A DNA stretch of 64,000 nucleotides from Pontibacillus yanchengensis (GCF_009856295.1 NZ_WMEU01000002.1:372001-436000); one strand, 5' to 3'; positions 9,414 through 18,183 are shown, numbered from the stretch's first letter. Numbers and translations are program-made. Notes: a model not told the origin generated them from the sequence alone.

Positions 9414-10322
9414 TTAAGATTTTGTAGTTTGAAGTAAATTTGGACGCCAATCAGAGAATGTTTGGTTTCTAAGGTCATCAATTTCATATTGATATGGAGG
9501 CTTTTTGTTCTTTTTATCTTCACCTACATAAGGGGTTTCCAGAATTTTAGGTATGTTCGTAAGCTTTGGATGATGAACAATATAAGATAATGCTTTAAAA
9601 CCGATATATCCATATCCGATGTTTTCATGACGGTCTTTTCTAGCACCGCATTCATTTTTACTATCATTAATGTGAAGTACTTTCAATCGGTCTAGGCCTA
9701 TTGTTTTATCGAAATGCTCTAATACACCATCAAAATCATTAACAATGTCATAGCCTGCATCATGGACGTGACAAGTATCAAGACATACAGAAAGCTTGTC
9801 GCTGTGTTCTACACCATTAATAATAGTTGCAATTTCTTCAAATGTTTTGCCTAGTTCACTACCTTTACCTGCCATCGTTTCAAGCGCTATCTGGCAATTG
9901 GTGTTTGGTTTATTTGCAAATACTTCATTAAGCCCTTCGATGATCTTGCTCAAACCAATTTCTTCACCCTGACTTACATGGGAGCCTGGATGTAACACGA
10001 TTTGGTTAGCTTTTTGTAAGGCTTCAACTCGTTCTATTTCATTCGATAAGAAATCTACACCTAACTCAAATACATGGGGCTTTACCGTGTTCCCTATATT
10101 AATGATGTAGGCAGAATGTACAATGATTTCCTCAATATTATGCTTGTTCATATGTTCAATTCCTGCTTCAATATTAAGGTCTTCAATCGCTTTTCGTCGA
10201 GTGTTTTGAGGTGCACCTGTATAAATCATAAACGTGTTAGCACCATAAGAAAAGGCTTCTTCACTTGCACCTTTTAGCATGTTCTTCCCACTCATGGATA
10301 CATGAGATCCTAATGTAATCAT
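9414..10322 (-). CDS. nfo: Endonuclease IV (AP endonuclease)
   Basis: This base-excision repair enzyme cleaves 5-prime of abasic sites using three zinc ions. The 302-residue TIM-barrel protein contains conserved metal-ligand motifs: GSHVS at the N terminus, [39 protein letters not shown] and [11 protein letters not shown]. The ATG at 10322 follows AAAGGAG. It is conserved next to cshB (B. subtilis yqfS/nfo). It is in the same orientation as yqfT, which has its own terminator, so it is probably transcribed from its own promoter. Confidence 0.95.
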   Translation of the reverse strand: MITLGSHVSMSGKNMLKGASEEAFSYGANTFMIYTGAPQNTRRKAIEDLNIEAGIEHMNKHNIEEIIVHSAYIINIGNTVKPHVFELGVDFLSNEIERVEALQKANQIVLHPGSHVSQGEEIGLSKIIEGLNEVFANKPNTNCQIALETMAGKGSELGKTFEEIATIINGVEHSDKLSVCLDTCHVHDAGYDIVNDFDGVLEHFDKTIGLDRLKVLHINDSKNECGARKDRHENIGYGYIGFKALSYIVHHPKLTNIPKILETPYVGEDKKNKKPPYQYEIDDLRNQTFSDWRPNLLQTTKS

Positions 10323-10415
10323 ATCGACAACTCCTTTGCATGAATCAATTCAACATGGTTGATCTGCTCTCCATACTATAAATAAATTCATGCAAATGGT
10401 CAACTGAAACCGTAT

Positions 10416-10440
10416 AAAAACGCCCTTTAAAAGGACGTTT
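10416..10440 (-). terminator. Terminator of yqfT (minus strand)
   Basis: On the minus strand a 10-bp stem (10440-10431 with 10427-10418, one G-T pair) is followed by TTTTTAT. It lies just after the yqfT stop. Confidence 0.75.
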
Positions 10441-10447
10441 AAGGTTG

Positions 10448-10735
10448 TTAGAACCAATGAGATAGACCATTATCTTTAATCATTTGTTGGAAGATGCGAT
10501 TTACTTTCTGTGCAGTTTGAGGATCAGTTATTTGGGCGAGCTTTTTTAATGCTTTTATTCGATCTTCTTCCTCTAATGGATTTAAGTCCGTCCTTTTTAA
10601 GTAAGCAACTATATCGTTCGCTTGTTCTTTTGTTATATAAATTTGATGCTCCTGACCATAAGCTATAAGTGCGTTAGGTGTTAAATTCTTTAATTTTTGG
10701 TGAACTACTTGTTTAATCATCTTCTTCAAAATCAT
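10448..10735 (-). CDS. yqfT: YqfT-like DUF2624 protein
   Basis: This small protein of unknown function has about 95 residues, all predicted helical and without membrane segments. Visible features are MIKQVVHQKLKNLTPNALIAYGQ, a stretch about using or placing successive helices (ITKEQANDIVAYLKR), and a C-terminal QTAQKVNRIFQQMI. Length and position next to nfo match B. subtilis YqfT. The start is uncertain: the frame opens at 10798, but the best candidates are ATG 10735 (GAGG close upstream) or ATG 10720. The divergent lytic transglycosylase gene begins 145 bp away. Confidence 0.7.
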   Translation of the reverse strand: MILKKMIKQVVHQKLKNLTPNALIAYGQEHQIYITKEQANDIVAYLKRTDLNPLEEEDRIKALKKLAQITDPQTAQKVNRIFQQMIKDNGLSHWF

Positions 10736-10880
10736 TCGCCTCATTTCTAAAATACTCTTTATAAGCAATCCTATGATAGGTCTAGGCTGGATGTGCATGA
10801 TCTTCTAATTCATTAAAAAGACCTTTTACATATGGATTGGGTCAACCTGAGTGTTAAATGAAGAAAGGAGGACGATACGT

Positions 10881-11588
10881 ATGGAACGTATTAAGTCTTA
10901 TTCACAGTTATTGCTTTTGTTTTTATTTATAACCATTAGTTTTATGTTAATGTTACATTTCTATGGAGAGAAAACGGAAACATTACAGGAGAAAAATAAG
11001 CAACTAAGAAAAAAGAATGAGGAATTAGAGTCTGAAAATGATTATATGTCAAACATGGAAACGAGCTTCAAAGAAAAAAATGGCTATCACATTTGGCCTG
11101 CAAGAGATAAAATAGCGGAGAAGATGGTTCAAGAAAGTGAAGGAAGATTTAAAAAAACGTGGGCCTTGTATTTAGTTCGAGAAGCAAAACGATATGAAAT
11201 CGACCCTTATATCGCATATGAGTTATTAAAAGTGGAAACAGGTGGTAAATTTGACCCCAAATTAGTTGGGCCTGAAACGAAATACGGACGAGCATATGGC
11301 ATGTCACAGTTTATGAAGAATACAGCGCCATGGATTGCTGATATGGGTGGCTTGCCATACGAAGAAGAGCTTTTATTTGATCCTTATTACTCCATGCAAT
11401 TATCTTTAATTTATTTAGATTATCTTCACAATGAATATGGAAACTGGAATGAAGCATTAACTGCATACCATCGAGGCATGGGTGGATTAGAAACCTACAA
11501 GAAAGAAAATGGACATGCAAAGAGTTGGTATGCAGAGGAGATACAGGAGAAAGCTAAATCTCATGGGGCATTAGCTTTTGCAGAATAA
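10881..11588 (+). CDS. Membrane-anchored lytic transglycosylase-like protein (SLT domain)
   Basis: This is a probable peptidoglycan lytic transglycosylase, which cleaves glycan strands by forming 1,6-anhydro-MurNAc. The 235-residue protein has an N-terminal signal anchor (about 7-27), a coiled-coil stretch rich in Lys/Glu (30-60), then a Slt-type lysozyme fold. The likely catalytic Glu is E119 (LKVETGGKFDP), followed by GRAYGMSQFM and LTAYHRGMGGL, the equivalents of GLMQ and AYNAG motifs. ATG 10881 follows AAAGGAGG; an upstream in-frame GTG is rejected. In B. subtilis this interval carries yqfU, zur and yqfW instead. Confidence 0.85.
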   Translation: MERIKSYSQLLLLFLFITISFMLMLHFYGEKTETLQEKNKQLRKKNEELESENDYMSNMETSFKEKNGYHIWPARDKIAEKMVQESEGRFKKTWALYLVREAKRYEIDPYIAYELLKVETGGKFDPKLVGPETKYGRAYGMSQFMKNTAPWIADMGGLPYEEELLFDPYYSMQLSLIYLDYLHNEYGNWNEALTAYHRGMGGLETYKKENGHAKSWYAEEIQEKAKSHGALAFAE

Positions 11589-11597
11589 CTAGACCAT

Positions 11598-11629
11598 AAC
11601 TAGCTCATCTTAAGATGAGCTAGTTTTAA
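11598..11629 (+). terminator. Terminator of the lytic transglycosylase gene
   Basis: A 28-nt perfect palindrome (11598-11625) is followed by TTAATT. It forms a hairpin of about 12 bp soon after the stop. Confidence 0.8.
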
Positions 11630-11659
11630 TTCAATGCATTTGTATAACTGAAAAAGTGA

Positions 11660-11830
11660 TGTGGCTGGACCGAGCAATTAGCAAACTTCCTGCACCTCGT
11701 CAACATCAAATCGCTACAGCTCATCGTGTTTCCTTTATCTCAAAACGATTCATACGCAGAAACATCGAACCTAGCCACGTCCTGTGGGCAGCAGTTTGTA
11801 CGTCGCTAAACGGCGCATGCGCTTTTGTTC
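11660..11830 (+). repeat. Dispersed repeat A, copy 1 (about 170-200 bp)
   Basis: This intergenic element is shared with about 63700-63905. Shared blocks in the same order are AGCAAACTTCCTGCACCTC, AATCGCTAC, TCGTGTTTCCTTTATCTCA, ACGCAG and AACATCGAAC, ending in a GTCGC tract and a GCG(C/T)TTT end. Parts also recur near 41950-42050 and inverted at 6541-6640. No conserved reading frame spans the copies. It fills most of the 11630-11954 gap. Confidence 0.75.
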
Positions 11831-11954
11831 TGTAGGAGCAATTAGACCATCACTTTAACATAAGGTACTTCCATGGCTAAATGTACCACCATAATCTATG
11901 TGATTTTGCCATAAACTAAACATGCACCTCTAAAGAAAGCGAGGGAAAATTTTT

Positions 11955-12413
11955 ATGGATGATAAAAATCGTAACTCCAACGAGGAACATGTTGAAGAAG
12001 CTCCGCAATATGGGAACGAAAAAGAAAGTGAATTCAAAGAAATAGAAAATCATGACCAGGATGAACGTGTCATAGGGGAAGAAGACACATTAGCGAACAG
12101 TCCAAGCGTTTATCCAGGTACAGACGATGTGGAATTCGCCCAAGAAGCTGCAATTGATGAAAACAGTGTCCGTGATCCAATTAAATCTGATGAAAAGGAA
12201 ACAGATATGGAGAGCAATGTCCAAGCAGGTTTTGGCTGGTTGGCTGTCATTCTTTCCGTACTATCCTTCTTTATATTACCGGTTATTATGGGCGCTGCTG
12301 GGATCATTGTTGGTTTTATTGCTAGGCGAAGAGGTGCTGACACATTAGGGAATACAGCGATTATTGCTGGTGCCATTTCTATTGTGTTAACGCTGTTTTT
12401 AGCTCCATTTTAA
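11955..12413 (+). CDS. yqfX: YqfX-like membrane protein
   Basis: The function is unknown. The 152-residue protein has a strongly acidic, probably disordered N-terminal domain of about 90 residues. A C-terminal pair of membrane segments follows (FGWLAVILSVLSFFILPVIMG and a Gly/Ala-rich helix ending in LTLFLAPF), separated by GFIARRRGADTLG. This layout and its position beside ispG match B. subtilis YqfX as I recall it. GAGGGAA at 11941-11947 precedes the ATG. A shared bidirectional terminator separates it from the convergent ispG gene. Confidence 0.75.
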   Translation: MDDKNRNSNEEHVEEAPQYGNEKESEFKEIENHDQDERVIGEEDTLANSPSVYPGTDDVEFAQEAAIDENSVRDPIKSDEKETDMESNVQAGFGWLAVILSVLSFFILPVIMGAAGIIVGFIARRRGADTLGNTAIIAGAISIVLTLFLAPF

Positions 12414-12424
12414 TTAATTTAAAT

Positions 12425-12456
12425 AAAAAAAGCAGCTCTTATTGAGCTGCTTTTTT
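12425..12456. terminator. Bidirectional terminator between yqfX and ispG
   Basis: A 13-bp perfect stem (12425-12437 with 12444-12456) has a TTATT-type loop, a leading A6 tract and a trailing T6 tract. It works for both convergent genes. Confidence 0.92.
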
Positions 12457-12463
12457 CGATTTA

Positions 12464-13549
12464 TTAACCTTTTTGTGCTAAATATTCTTCAGCAATTTTG
12501 TCGACTTCTTTCTTCAATTCTTCTACCATGGTTTCTTCAGGAACCTTACGAATAATTTCTCCGTGTCGGAAAAGAAGACCCTCACCACGTGCTCCGGCAA
12601 TACCAATGTCAGCTTCACGTGCTTCTCCTGGACCGTTAACAGCGCAACCTAGCACAGCGACTTTTATCGGTGCTTTAATGTTTTGAATGTATTCTTCAAC
12701 TTCATTTGCAATAGAAATTAAATCAATTTCAATTCGACCGCATGTTGGACAAGAAATAAGTGTTGCAGCATTGTCGGCTAGGCCGAATGTTTTAAGCAGT
12801 TCACGGCCAACTTTGACTTCTTCTACAGGATCTGCACTTAAAGAAATACGAAGGGTACTTCCAATTCCTTTGCTTAGGATAGCTCCTAAACCTGCAGCAC
12901 TTTTTACGGTACCAGCAAATTGAGTTCCTGCTTCTGTAATACCTAAGTGTAATGGATAAGAAATATGCTCAGCAGCCTTTTCGTATGCTTCAATAGCTAA
13001 GTTAACATCAGAAGCTTTTAATGAAACGATGATATCATGGAAATCAAGTTCCTCTAATATTTGAATATGGTGAAGAGCACTTTCGACCATGGCATCAGCT
13101 GTTGGATAACCGTATTTTTCAAGAAGATGGCGCTCTAAAGATCCAGCATTAACTCCTATTCGAATAGGTATTCCTTTTTCTTTAGCAGCATTAACAACAG
13201 CTTCTACTTTACGACGTTTACCGATATTACCAGGGTTGATACGAATCTTGTCAGCTCCACCTTCAATTGCTTTTAAAGCCATTTTATAATCAAAATGTAT
13301 ATCGACAACTAGTGGTATATTAATTTGTCTTTTAATGTCAGCAATTGCGTCTGCTGCACGTTCATCTGGACATGCCACTCGAACGATTTGACAACCAGCC
13401 TCTTCTAGACGATGTATTTCTTTTACAGTTGCTTCTACATCATGTGTCTTTGTTGTTGTCATTGATTGGACGACAACTTTATTACTACCACCAATTACGA
13501 GGTCTCCAACACGTACTGGGCGTGTATCTTTACGATTTGTAATAGTCAT
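12464..13549 (-). CDS. ispG: 4-hydroxy-3-methylbut-2-en-1-yl diphosphate synthase IspG (GcpE)
   Basis: This enzyme performs the penultimate step of the MEP pathway, converting MEcPP to HMBPP with a 4Fe-4S cluster. The 361-residue product has an N-terminal TIM barrel ([37 protein letters not shown]) and a C-terminal cluster domain. The cluster cysteines lie in SCPTCGR and [12 protein letters not shown]. The start at 13549 follows a GGAGC-type site. It pairs functionally with ispH at 6.8-7.8 kb on the same strand. Confidence 0.97.
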   Translation of the reverse strand: MTITNRKDTRPVRVGDLVIGGSNKVVVQSMTTTKTHDVEATVKEIHRLEEAGCQIVRVACPDERAADAIADIKRQINIPLVVDIHFDYKMALKAIEGGADKIRINPGNIGKRRKVEAVVNAAKEKGIPIRIGVNAGSLERHLLEKYGYPTADAMVESALHHIQILEELDFHDIIVSLKASDVNLAIEAYEKAAEHISYPLHLGITEAGTQFAGTVKSAAGLGAILSKGIGSTLRISLSADPVEEVKVGRELLKTFGLADNAATLISCPTCGRIEIDLISIANEVEEYIQNIKAPIKVAVLGCAVNGPGEAREADIGIAGARGEGLLFRHGEIIRKVPEETMVEELKKEVDKIAEEYLAQKG

Positions 13550-13650
13550 ATAATCGCTCCTTTAACGATTGCGATATTTCTAAGCCTATAAAACTCACCA
13601 TAATCATTATAAAGGCATTCAAATCAAATATGAAGTAACGAGCATTATTT

Positions 13651-14058
13651 TTACATATCATTTTCATTTTGTCTATAGACAGGGAAATAATAAGGTTCGT
13701 TTGTTTCAATTTGATGAGGATTTGTATTAGGATTTAAGTCTTCGAAATCCTTAAGCATTTGCTGAATGGTAACTGGGTTACCTTGTTTATTTAATCGTTC
13801 AATTATAGATAGTACCGTTTCACCAGCTTTTACTTTATATTGAATAGTTTCGAATCGTTTATTGGATTGAAGAGGTTGGTCAACAGTGTTAGTTGTAGCC
13901 TTTGAAGTAGTAGAAGGCTGTGTTATTTGTTTTGAAGTTGTTTCTTCATTTTCATTAACGGATGCTGGGAATGTTCCTGTGGTTAGGTCTTTTGTTATAC
14001 TTACAATAAAAAGAAAAACGAGAGTCACAACTAATAATTTTTTTATCATTTTCCTCAT
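13651..14058 (-). CDS. yqfZ: YqfZ-like exported LysM protein
   Basis: This small extracytoplasmic protein probably binds peptidoglycan. Of 135 residues, 1-25 form a signal or membrane anchor, 30-70 a Thr/Ser/Gln-rich linker, and the C-terminal half a LysM-like domain. That domain has YKVKAGETVLSIIERLN, then QMLKDFEDLNPNTNP and YYFPVY, the LysM strand-helix-helix-strand pattern. Position directly upstream of ispG (same strand) matches B. subtilis yqfZ. AAAGGGAGAAGG precedes the ATG. The divergent NfeD gene begins 122 bp away. Confidence 0.8.
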   Translation of the reverse strand: MRKMIKKLLVVTLVFLFIVSITKDLTTGTFPASVNENEETTSKQITQPSTTSKATTNTVDQPLQSNKRFETIQYKVKAGETVLSIIERLNKQGNPVTIQQMLKDFEDLNPNTNPHQIETNEPYYFPVYRQNENDM

Positions 14059-14179
14059 AAACCTTCTCCCTTTAATTTATTTCTTTATACTTAGTTCTAT
14101 AAAAAACGTAATTTTCTTTCTTTTTTGAAACAATTAAGAAAAATAAATCGTAAATATATATATAAGTGAGGTGTTTACA

Positions 14180-14812
14180 ATGTTTGCTATAGATGCAGCC
14201 TGGATTGCGTTACTCATTACTGGTTTTGGGACGATGTTCTTGTTTGGGGAATTATTTGTTAACATGAAAGGAATATTTGGTGTCCTAGGATTGGCATTTA
14301 TTACATTCTACTTTATGTCATATTTGTCAACTACGATGTTCTTTATCATGATGATCGTGTACTTAGTTAGCTTGCTTCTTATTATAATTGATGGGAAATT
14401 ATTAAATGATGGCACCCTATCTACTATTGGGGGCATAAGTATGCTTTTTACAGTAGGTATGAGTGCGCCTGACTGGGTGACAGGAATGTATGGAGTGAGC
14501 GGTGTGTTACTTGGTGCATTTGGTTCACTGCTGTTTCTGAAGGTGTTCCCTAAGCGTAAAATGTGGTCGAAAATTGCTTTATTAGATCAGTTAACTTCGG
14601 AACAAGGGTATAATTCGATGAATGCCTCTTATCAGCATTTAGTGGGAAAAGAAGGTGAAACGCTAACAGATCTAAGACCTGTAGGGAACATAAAAGTAGA
14701 AAATAATGAATACAGTGCTGTATCAAATGGTCATTGGATTCAAAAAGGAGAAGCAATTCGTGTAGAAAATGTAGATGGGACGAAAATCCTGGTGAAAAAG
14801 ATTGAACTTTAA
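14180..14812 (+). CDS. NfeD-family membrane protein
   Basis: This is an NfeD-type protein, a group that usually works with flotillin-like or membrane-protease partners in membrane microdomain organisation. The 210-residue protein has about four or five transmembrane segments in the first 125 residues. A soluble C-terminal OB-fold-like domain follows, with LVGKEGETLTDLRPVGNIKVENNEYSA and IQKGEAIRVENVDGTKILVKKI, the NfeD signature. ATG 14180 follows GTGAGGTG. No flotillin gene lies beside it here, so the partner is unknown. No terminator is seen until 15016. Confidence 0.85.
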   Translation: MFAIDAAWIALLITGFGTMFLFGELFVNMKGIFGVLGLAFITFYFMSYLSTTMFFIMMIVYLVSLLLIIIDGKLLNDGTLSTIGGISMLFTVGMSAPDWVTGMYGVSGVLLGAFGSLLFLKVFPKRKMWSKIALLDQLTSEQGYNSMNASYQHLVGKEGETLTDLRPVGNIKVENNEYSAVSNGHWIQKGEAIRVENVDGTKILVKKIEL

Positions 14813-15015
14813 TAAAATTTAAGGGTTTATTTACACCTCATTAAAAAAAGGATTGTCATACTCAATTGACTAATCATGAATAATGAGGTGTTCGTTATGA
14901 AAATCACCTAAGCTTTTTCAAAAGCTCTTTTCGAAGAGAAATATAAATGGACGAAACAGAAGAGGTAAGGAATCAACTAGCAGTTATTTCCAGGAACTTA
15001 CAATTTTAACTTGAA
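14813..15015 (+). other. Possible structured 3-prime UTR or small RNA after the NfeD gene
   Basis: No gene is assigned here. An 11-bp perfect inverted repeat (14833-14843 with 14881-14891) would bury the GAGGTG that precedes a four-codon frame (ATG 14898). A second tiny frame (14947-15009, 20 codons) lacks a good ribosome-binding site. The stretch ends in a very strong hairpin at 15016-15066. It may simply be a long 3-prime UTR. Confidence 0.35.
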
Positions 15016-15066
15016 TATAGAAAGAAGGACCGTTCCCATTTATTAGGAACGGTCCTTCTTTCTATA
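15016..15066. terminator. Terminator between the NfeD gene and the convergent membrane-protein gene
   Basis: A perfect 21-bp stem (15016-15036 with 15046-15066) encloses a 9-nt loop and has T-rich stretches in its distal part. It is placed between convergent units. Confidence 0.75.
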
Positions 15067-15118
15067 TAGGGACAAGCAAAGGCTTTAAATTTATCAGGTA
15101 CACAACCGTGTTAATTCT

Positions 15119-15610
15119 TCATTTTCTCTCTTTTGGCCTTGGTACTTTCTTGATGATAAAGAAGAGATAAAGTGTAGAACCAATCCAAGCTAGCATGGCG
15201 CCAATAGGTAATTGAATGCCTAATCCTTCTAGTATTGCTAGTGTAAGGGTAGGAACGGTTGTTGCATATACAGAAAGATTCCATGTTTGTTTGTAATTCA
15301 AGGGCTTAGATTGCAACTTAGCAAACAAAATTCCTATCCCACCCAAAAGAGTTATCTCTACAAATTTTATCCCAGTCGCAAAAAAATAAAGAATTGTAAG
15401 TGAAATGGGTAAGGGGAGCGGGAGGCTAGATAGCACATCCCCTTCATATGTACCGAGCACCTCTCCAAATAGTGTAGGAAGTAAACTGATCAGCATGAGA
15501 AAGAATAGATATGTAATGGACTTGCCAATAGATAATATTCTAAATGCTGAAGTGCGTTTTGGGGAATAGATACTATATAAGAGCTGTTTGAATAGTGTAA
15601 TATTTTTCAT
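15119..15610 (-). CDS. DUF1189-like membrane protein (YqgB position)
   Basis: The 163-residue integral membrane protein has four hydrophobic segments (about 28-47, 63-90, 108-128 and 135-155). The N-terminal LFKQLLYSIYSPKRTSAFR is the kind of amphipathic lead-in seen in DUF1189 proteins of Bacilli. The middle resembles Yip1-like permease folds (YKQTWNLSVYATTVPTLTLA). Function is unknown; B. subtilis YqgB lies in the equivalent place. It is divergent from the Na/Pi symporter gene. Confidence 0.65.
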   Translation of the reverse strand: MKNITLFKQLLYSIYSPKRTSAFRILSIGKSITYLFFLMLISLLPTLFGEVLGTYEGDVLSSLPLPLPISLTILYFFATGIKFVEITLLGGIGILFAKLQSKPLNYKQTWNLSVYATTVPTLTLAILEGLGIQLPIGAMLAWIGSTLYLFFIIKKVPRPKERK

Positions 15611-15760
15611 TCTGTCATCACCTTCATTCTGTTTACAAACCTAATGATAAATGAGGAGGTTTCCTAAAAGCAATTATAAAGAATAAAAAAAGATTTAAGA
15701 GGTTCTATGAAAATGAATGTTAAGAAAATGTAAATTTAATATTAAATAAACCGAAATGCC

Positions 15761-15788
15761 TTTACAAAACATTCATAATCCTTTAATA
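15761..15788 (+). promoter_or_regulatory. Putative PhoP box upstream of the Na/Pi symporter
   Basis: Three hexamers with an exact 11-bp period occur: TTTACA (15761), TTCATA (15772) and TTAATA (15783). They match the TT(A/C/T)A(C/T)A-N5 pattern bound by PhoP in B. subtilis. They end about 70 bp before the start codon, so phosphate-starvation control is plausible. Confidence 0.5.
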
Positions 15789-15856
15789 ATAGATGAGGGT
15801 TTTGGAACAGAAATCTACAAAAAAAGACAAAACATTGGATGAGGGGAGTAAAACCA

Positions 15857-17491
15857 TTGGAAGAAATTAACGTACAAGAAATGATCTTTCAGTTTATTGG
15901 TGGTTTAGGGATCTTCCTATTTGGATTGAAATATATGGGGGACGGTTTGCAAAAATCTGCTGGTGATCGTCTTCGAAATATATTAGATCGCTTTACTACG
16001 AATCCATTCATGGGCGTACTAGCGGGTATGCTAGTTACAATGCTAATCCAGAGTAGTTCGGGCACAACGGTTTTAACTGTAGGCTTGGTTAACGCTGGTT
16101 TTATGACTTTAAGACAAGCAATTGGGATCATAATGGGGGCGAACATAGGTACTACCGTAACTGCATTTATTATAGGAATTGAGATTAAAGAATACGGTCT
16201 GCCTATATTAGCTCTAGGAGCATTGTTGCTATTCTTCTTTAAGAACAAAAAAATCACTTATTTAGGCCAGACTCTCTTTGGCTTTGGTGCTCTATTCTAT
16301 GGTTTGAAGCTAATGAGCACTGGGATGAAACCTTTGAGAGGGCTTGAAGCGTTTCAAGATCTTACGGTAAGCATGAGTGAACAACCTATTCTAGGTGTGG
16401 CGATAGGAACATTATTTACAGTTGTTGTTCAAAGTTCCAGTGCGACAATTGGAGTGCTTCAGGGTTTATATGAACAAGGCGCAATTGACCTTCAAGCAGC
16501 TCTGCCTGTGTTATTCGGGGATAATATTGGGACAACCATTACAGCAGTACTTGCTGCTATTGGTGCTAGTATAGCTGCCAAACGTGCAGCATTTACGCAT
16601 GTCATTTTCAACATTGTAGGGACGGTCTTGTTCTTATTTTTGCTAAAGCTTTATATTCCATTTATAGACTACTTGAAAAGTGCTATAGGATTAAACGAGC
16701 CAATGACAATCGCATTTGCACATGGTATTTTTAACTTTACGAATATGCTTATACAATTTCCTTTCATAGGTTTACTAGCCTATATTGTAACCAAACTTAT
16801 ACCAGGTGAGGATACGGCAGTGGATCAAAAACCTCAACACTTAGATCCTATATTTATTGAACAGTCTCCATCACTGGCTTTAGATCAAGCGAAAGAAGAA
16901 GTGATGAGAATGGGAGACTTTGCATATAAAGGACTCGAAGAAACGAGTCAATATTTAAATACTCAACAACGGAAACATGCAGACAAAGCTCTACAATTTG
17001 AAGAAGCCTTAAATAATCTAGACCGCAATATAACAGATTACCTAGTAAGTATCTCAGGGTCTTCTTTAACAGAAGCAGAAAGTGCAAAGCATTCGGCACT
17101 TATTGATTCAGTACGTGATATTGAACGAATTGGGGACCACTTTGAAAATATCCTTGAATTAGTTGATTATAAAATATCAAACAAACTAGACCTTACTGAA
17201 CAGGCAAAGGAAGATTTAAATGATATGCTAAATCTAACTTTACTCACAGTAAAACAGGCTATAAAATCACTTGAAACAATGGATAGGGAAGAAGCATTAG
17301 CAGTTGTTCAAAAAGAGAATCAAATTGATCAATATGAAAGGTCTTATCGCAAGAAACACATCATACGCATGAATGATGGACTTTGTACTGGACCTGCTGG
17401 TATCGTTTTTGTTGATATCATTAGTAATTTAGAACGAATAGGGGATCATGCAGTAAATATTGCCGAAGAAGTATTAGCTAATCATAATTAA
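15857..17491 (+). CDS. Sodium-dependent phosphate symporter with C-terminal PhoU-like domain
   Basis: This is a NptA/YjbB-type Na/Pi cotransporter moving phosphate with sodium. The 544-residue protein carries the duplicated Na_Pi_cotrans core with two QSSS repeats (LIQSSSGTTV near 60 and VVQSSSATIG near 197) and IGTTVTA/IGTTITA motifs. A cytoplasmic C-terminal PhoU-like helical domain follows (about 340-544), with two IERIGDH-type motifs. A TTG at 15857 is chosen because GAGGGGAG at 15841-15848 gives normal spacing; the ATG at 15839 overlaps that site. It is preceded by PhoP-like hexamers. Confidence 0.88.
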   Translation: MEEINVQEMIFQFIGGLGIFLFGLKYMGDGLQKSAGDRLRNILDRFTTNPFMGVLAGMLVTMLIQSSSGTTVLTVGLVNAGFMTLRQAIGIIMGANIGTTVTAFIIGIEIKEYGLPILALGALLLFFFKNKKITYLGQTLFGFGALFYGLKLMSTGMKPLRGLEAFQDLTVSMSEQPILGVAIGTLFTVVVQSSSATIGVLQGLYEQGAIDLQAALPVLFGDNIGTTITAVLAAIGASIAAKRAAFTHVIFNIVGTVLFLFLLKLYIPFIDYLKSAIGLNEPMTIAFAHGIFNFTNMLIQFPFIGLLAYIVTKLIPGEDTAVDQKPQHLDPIFIEQSPSLALDQAKEEVMRMGDFAYKGLEETSQYLNTQQRKHADKALQFEEALNNLDRNITDYLVSISGSSLTEAESAKHSALIDSVRDIERIGDHFENILELVDYKISNKLDLTEQAKEDLNDMLNLTLLTVKQAIKSLETMDREEALAVVQKENQIDQYERSYRKKHIIRMNDGLCTGPAGIVFVDIISNLERIGDHAVNIAEEVLANHN

Positions 17492-17496
17492 AGAAA

Positions 17497-17521
17497 GAGG
17501 GAGAGAGTTACTCTCTCCCTC
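17497..17521 (+). terminator. Possible terminator of the Na/Pi symporter gene
   Basis: A perfect 11-bp stem (17497-17507 with 17511-17521) has a 3-nt loop 6 bp after the stop. It is followed by A-rich rather than T-rich sequence, so it may act mainly as a 3-prime stabilising hairpin. Confidence 0.45.
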
Positions 17522-17617
17522 TACAAAAAAATAATAAGTATTTTTAAATTTTTATCTTGAATGATAAGGGACTACGTGCTATATTATTCGTGTTGCTTCT
17601 TTTTCAACAAAAAATTA

Positions 17618-17646
17618 TTGACGGATTTCAGAAACAATGTTATATT
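17618..17646 (+). promoter_or_regulatory. Sigma-A promoter of the tRNA cluster
   Basis: TTGACG (17618-17623) and TATATT (17641-17646) are separated by exactly 17 bp, close to the sigma-A consensus. The first tRNA begins about 150 bp downstream. The leader contains two small hairpins (CGTTGAA/TTCAACG and AAGATCA/TGATCTT). Confidence 0.7.
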
Positions 17647-17798
17647 ATAATTCGTCGTTGAAAAGATATTGTTTCTTCAACGGAGAGGCAATTATTACAA
17701 AGATCACTATTAAATGATCTTCAAACATTTAATGTAGCCGCTGTGAATAGCAGGTCATTAAATATCAGAATTTAATTACTGTAAACTTATTATCATAT

Positions 17799-17873
17799 TC
17801 CAACGTAGCTCAGAGGTAGAGCTATCGGCTGTTAACCGATCGGTCGCAGGTTCGAATCCTGCCGTTGGAGCCA
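17799..17873 (+). tRNA. tRNA-Asn (GTT)
   Basis: The complete cloverleaf has acceptor TCCAACG/CGTTGGA, anticodon GTT at 17831-17833, T-loop GGTTCGAATCC and an encoded CCA end. It is the first of six tRNA genes transcribed together, with no rRNA nearby. Confidence 0.95.
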
Positions 17874-17876
17874 ATT

Positions 17877-17953
17877 GGCGGCGTAGCTCAGCTGGCTAGA
17901 GCGTACGGTTCATACCCGTGAGGTCGTGGGTTCGAGTCCCTCCGCCGCTACCA
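17877..17953 (+). tRNA. Elongator tRNA-Met (CAT)
   Basis: The acceptor GGCGGCG pairs with CGCCGCT (terminal G-T), the anticodon is CAT at 17911-17913, and CCA is encoded. The sequence resembles B. subtilis elongator tRNA-Met and not the initiator (no three-G-C anticodon stem of the initiator type). Confidence 0.9.
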
Positions 17954-18001
17954 TTTACATATTGTCCTGTTCTACAGGGACTAATGAAAAATAATATTTA
18001 T

Positions 18002-18078
18002 GGCGGTTGTGGCGAAGTGGTTAACGCACCGGATTGTGGCTCCGGCATTCGTGGGTTCGATCCCCATCAATCGCCCCA
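18002..18078 (+). tRNA. tRNA-His (GTG)
   Basis: The anticodon GTG is at 18036-18038. An extra G precedes the acceptor stem (18002), the identity element G-1 opposite discriminator C73. T-loop GGTTCGATCC and CCA are encoded. Confidence 0.95.
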
Positions 18079-18086
18079 TTAGAGTT

Positions 18087-18163
18087 GGACCCTTAGCTCA
18101 GCTGGTTAGAGCTATCGGCTCATAACCGATCGGTCGCAGGTTCGAGTCCTGCAGGGTCCACCA
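18087..18163 (+). tRNA. tRNA-Ile2 (CAT, lysidine-modified)
   Basis: The acceptor GGACCCT/AGGGTCC and anticodon CAT (18121-18123) match the minor isoleucine tRNA that reads AUA after TilS converts C34 to lysidine. The body differs from the elongator Met tRNA at 17877. CCA is encoded. Confidence 0.88.
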
Positions 18164-18183
18164 CTCTTTTTTTATGTTAATAC

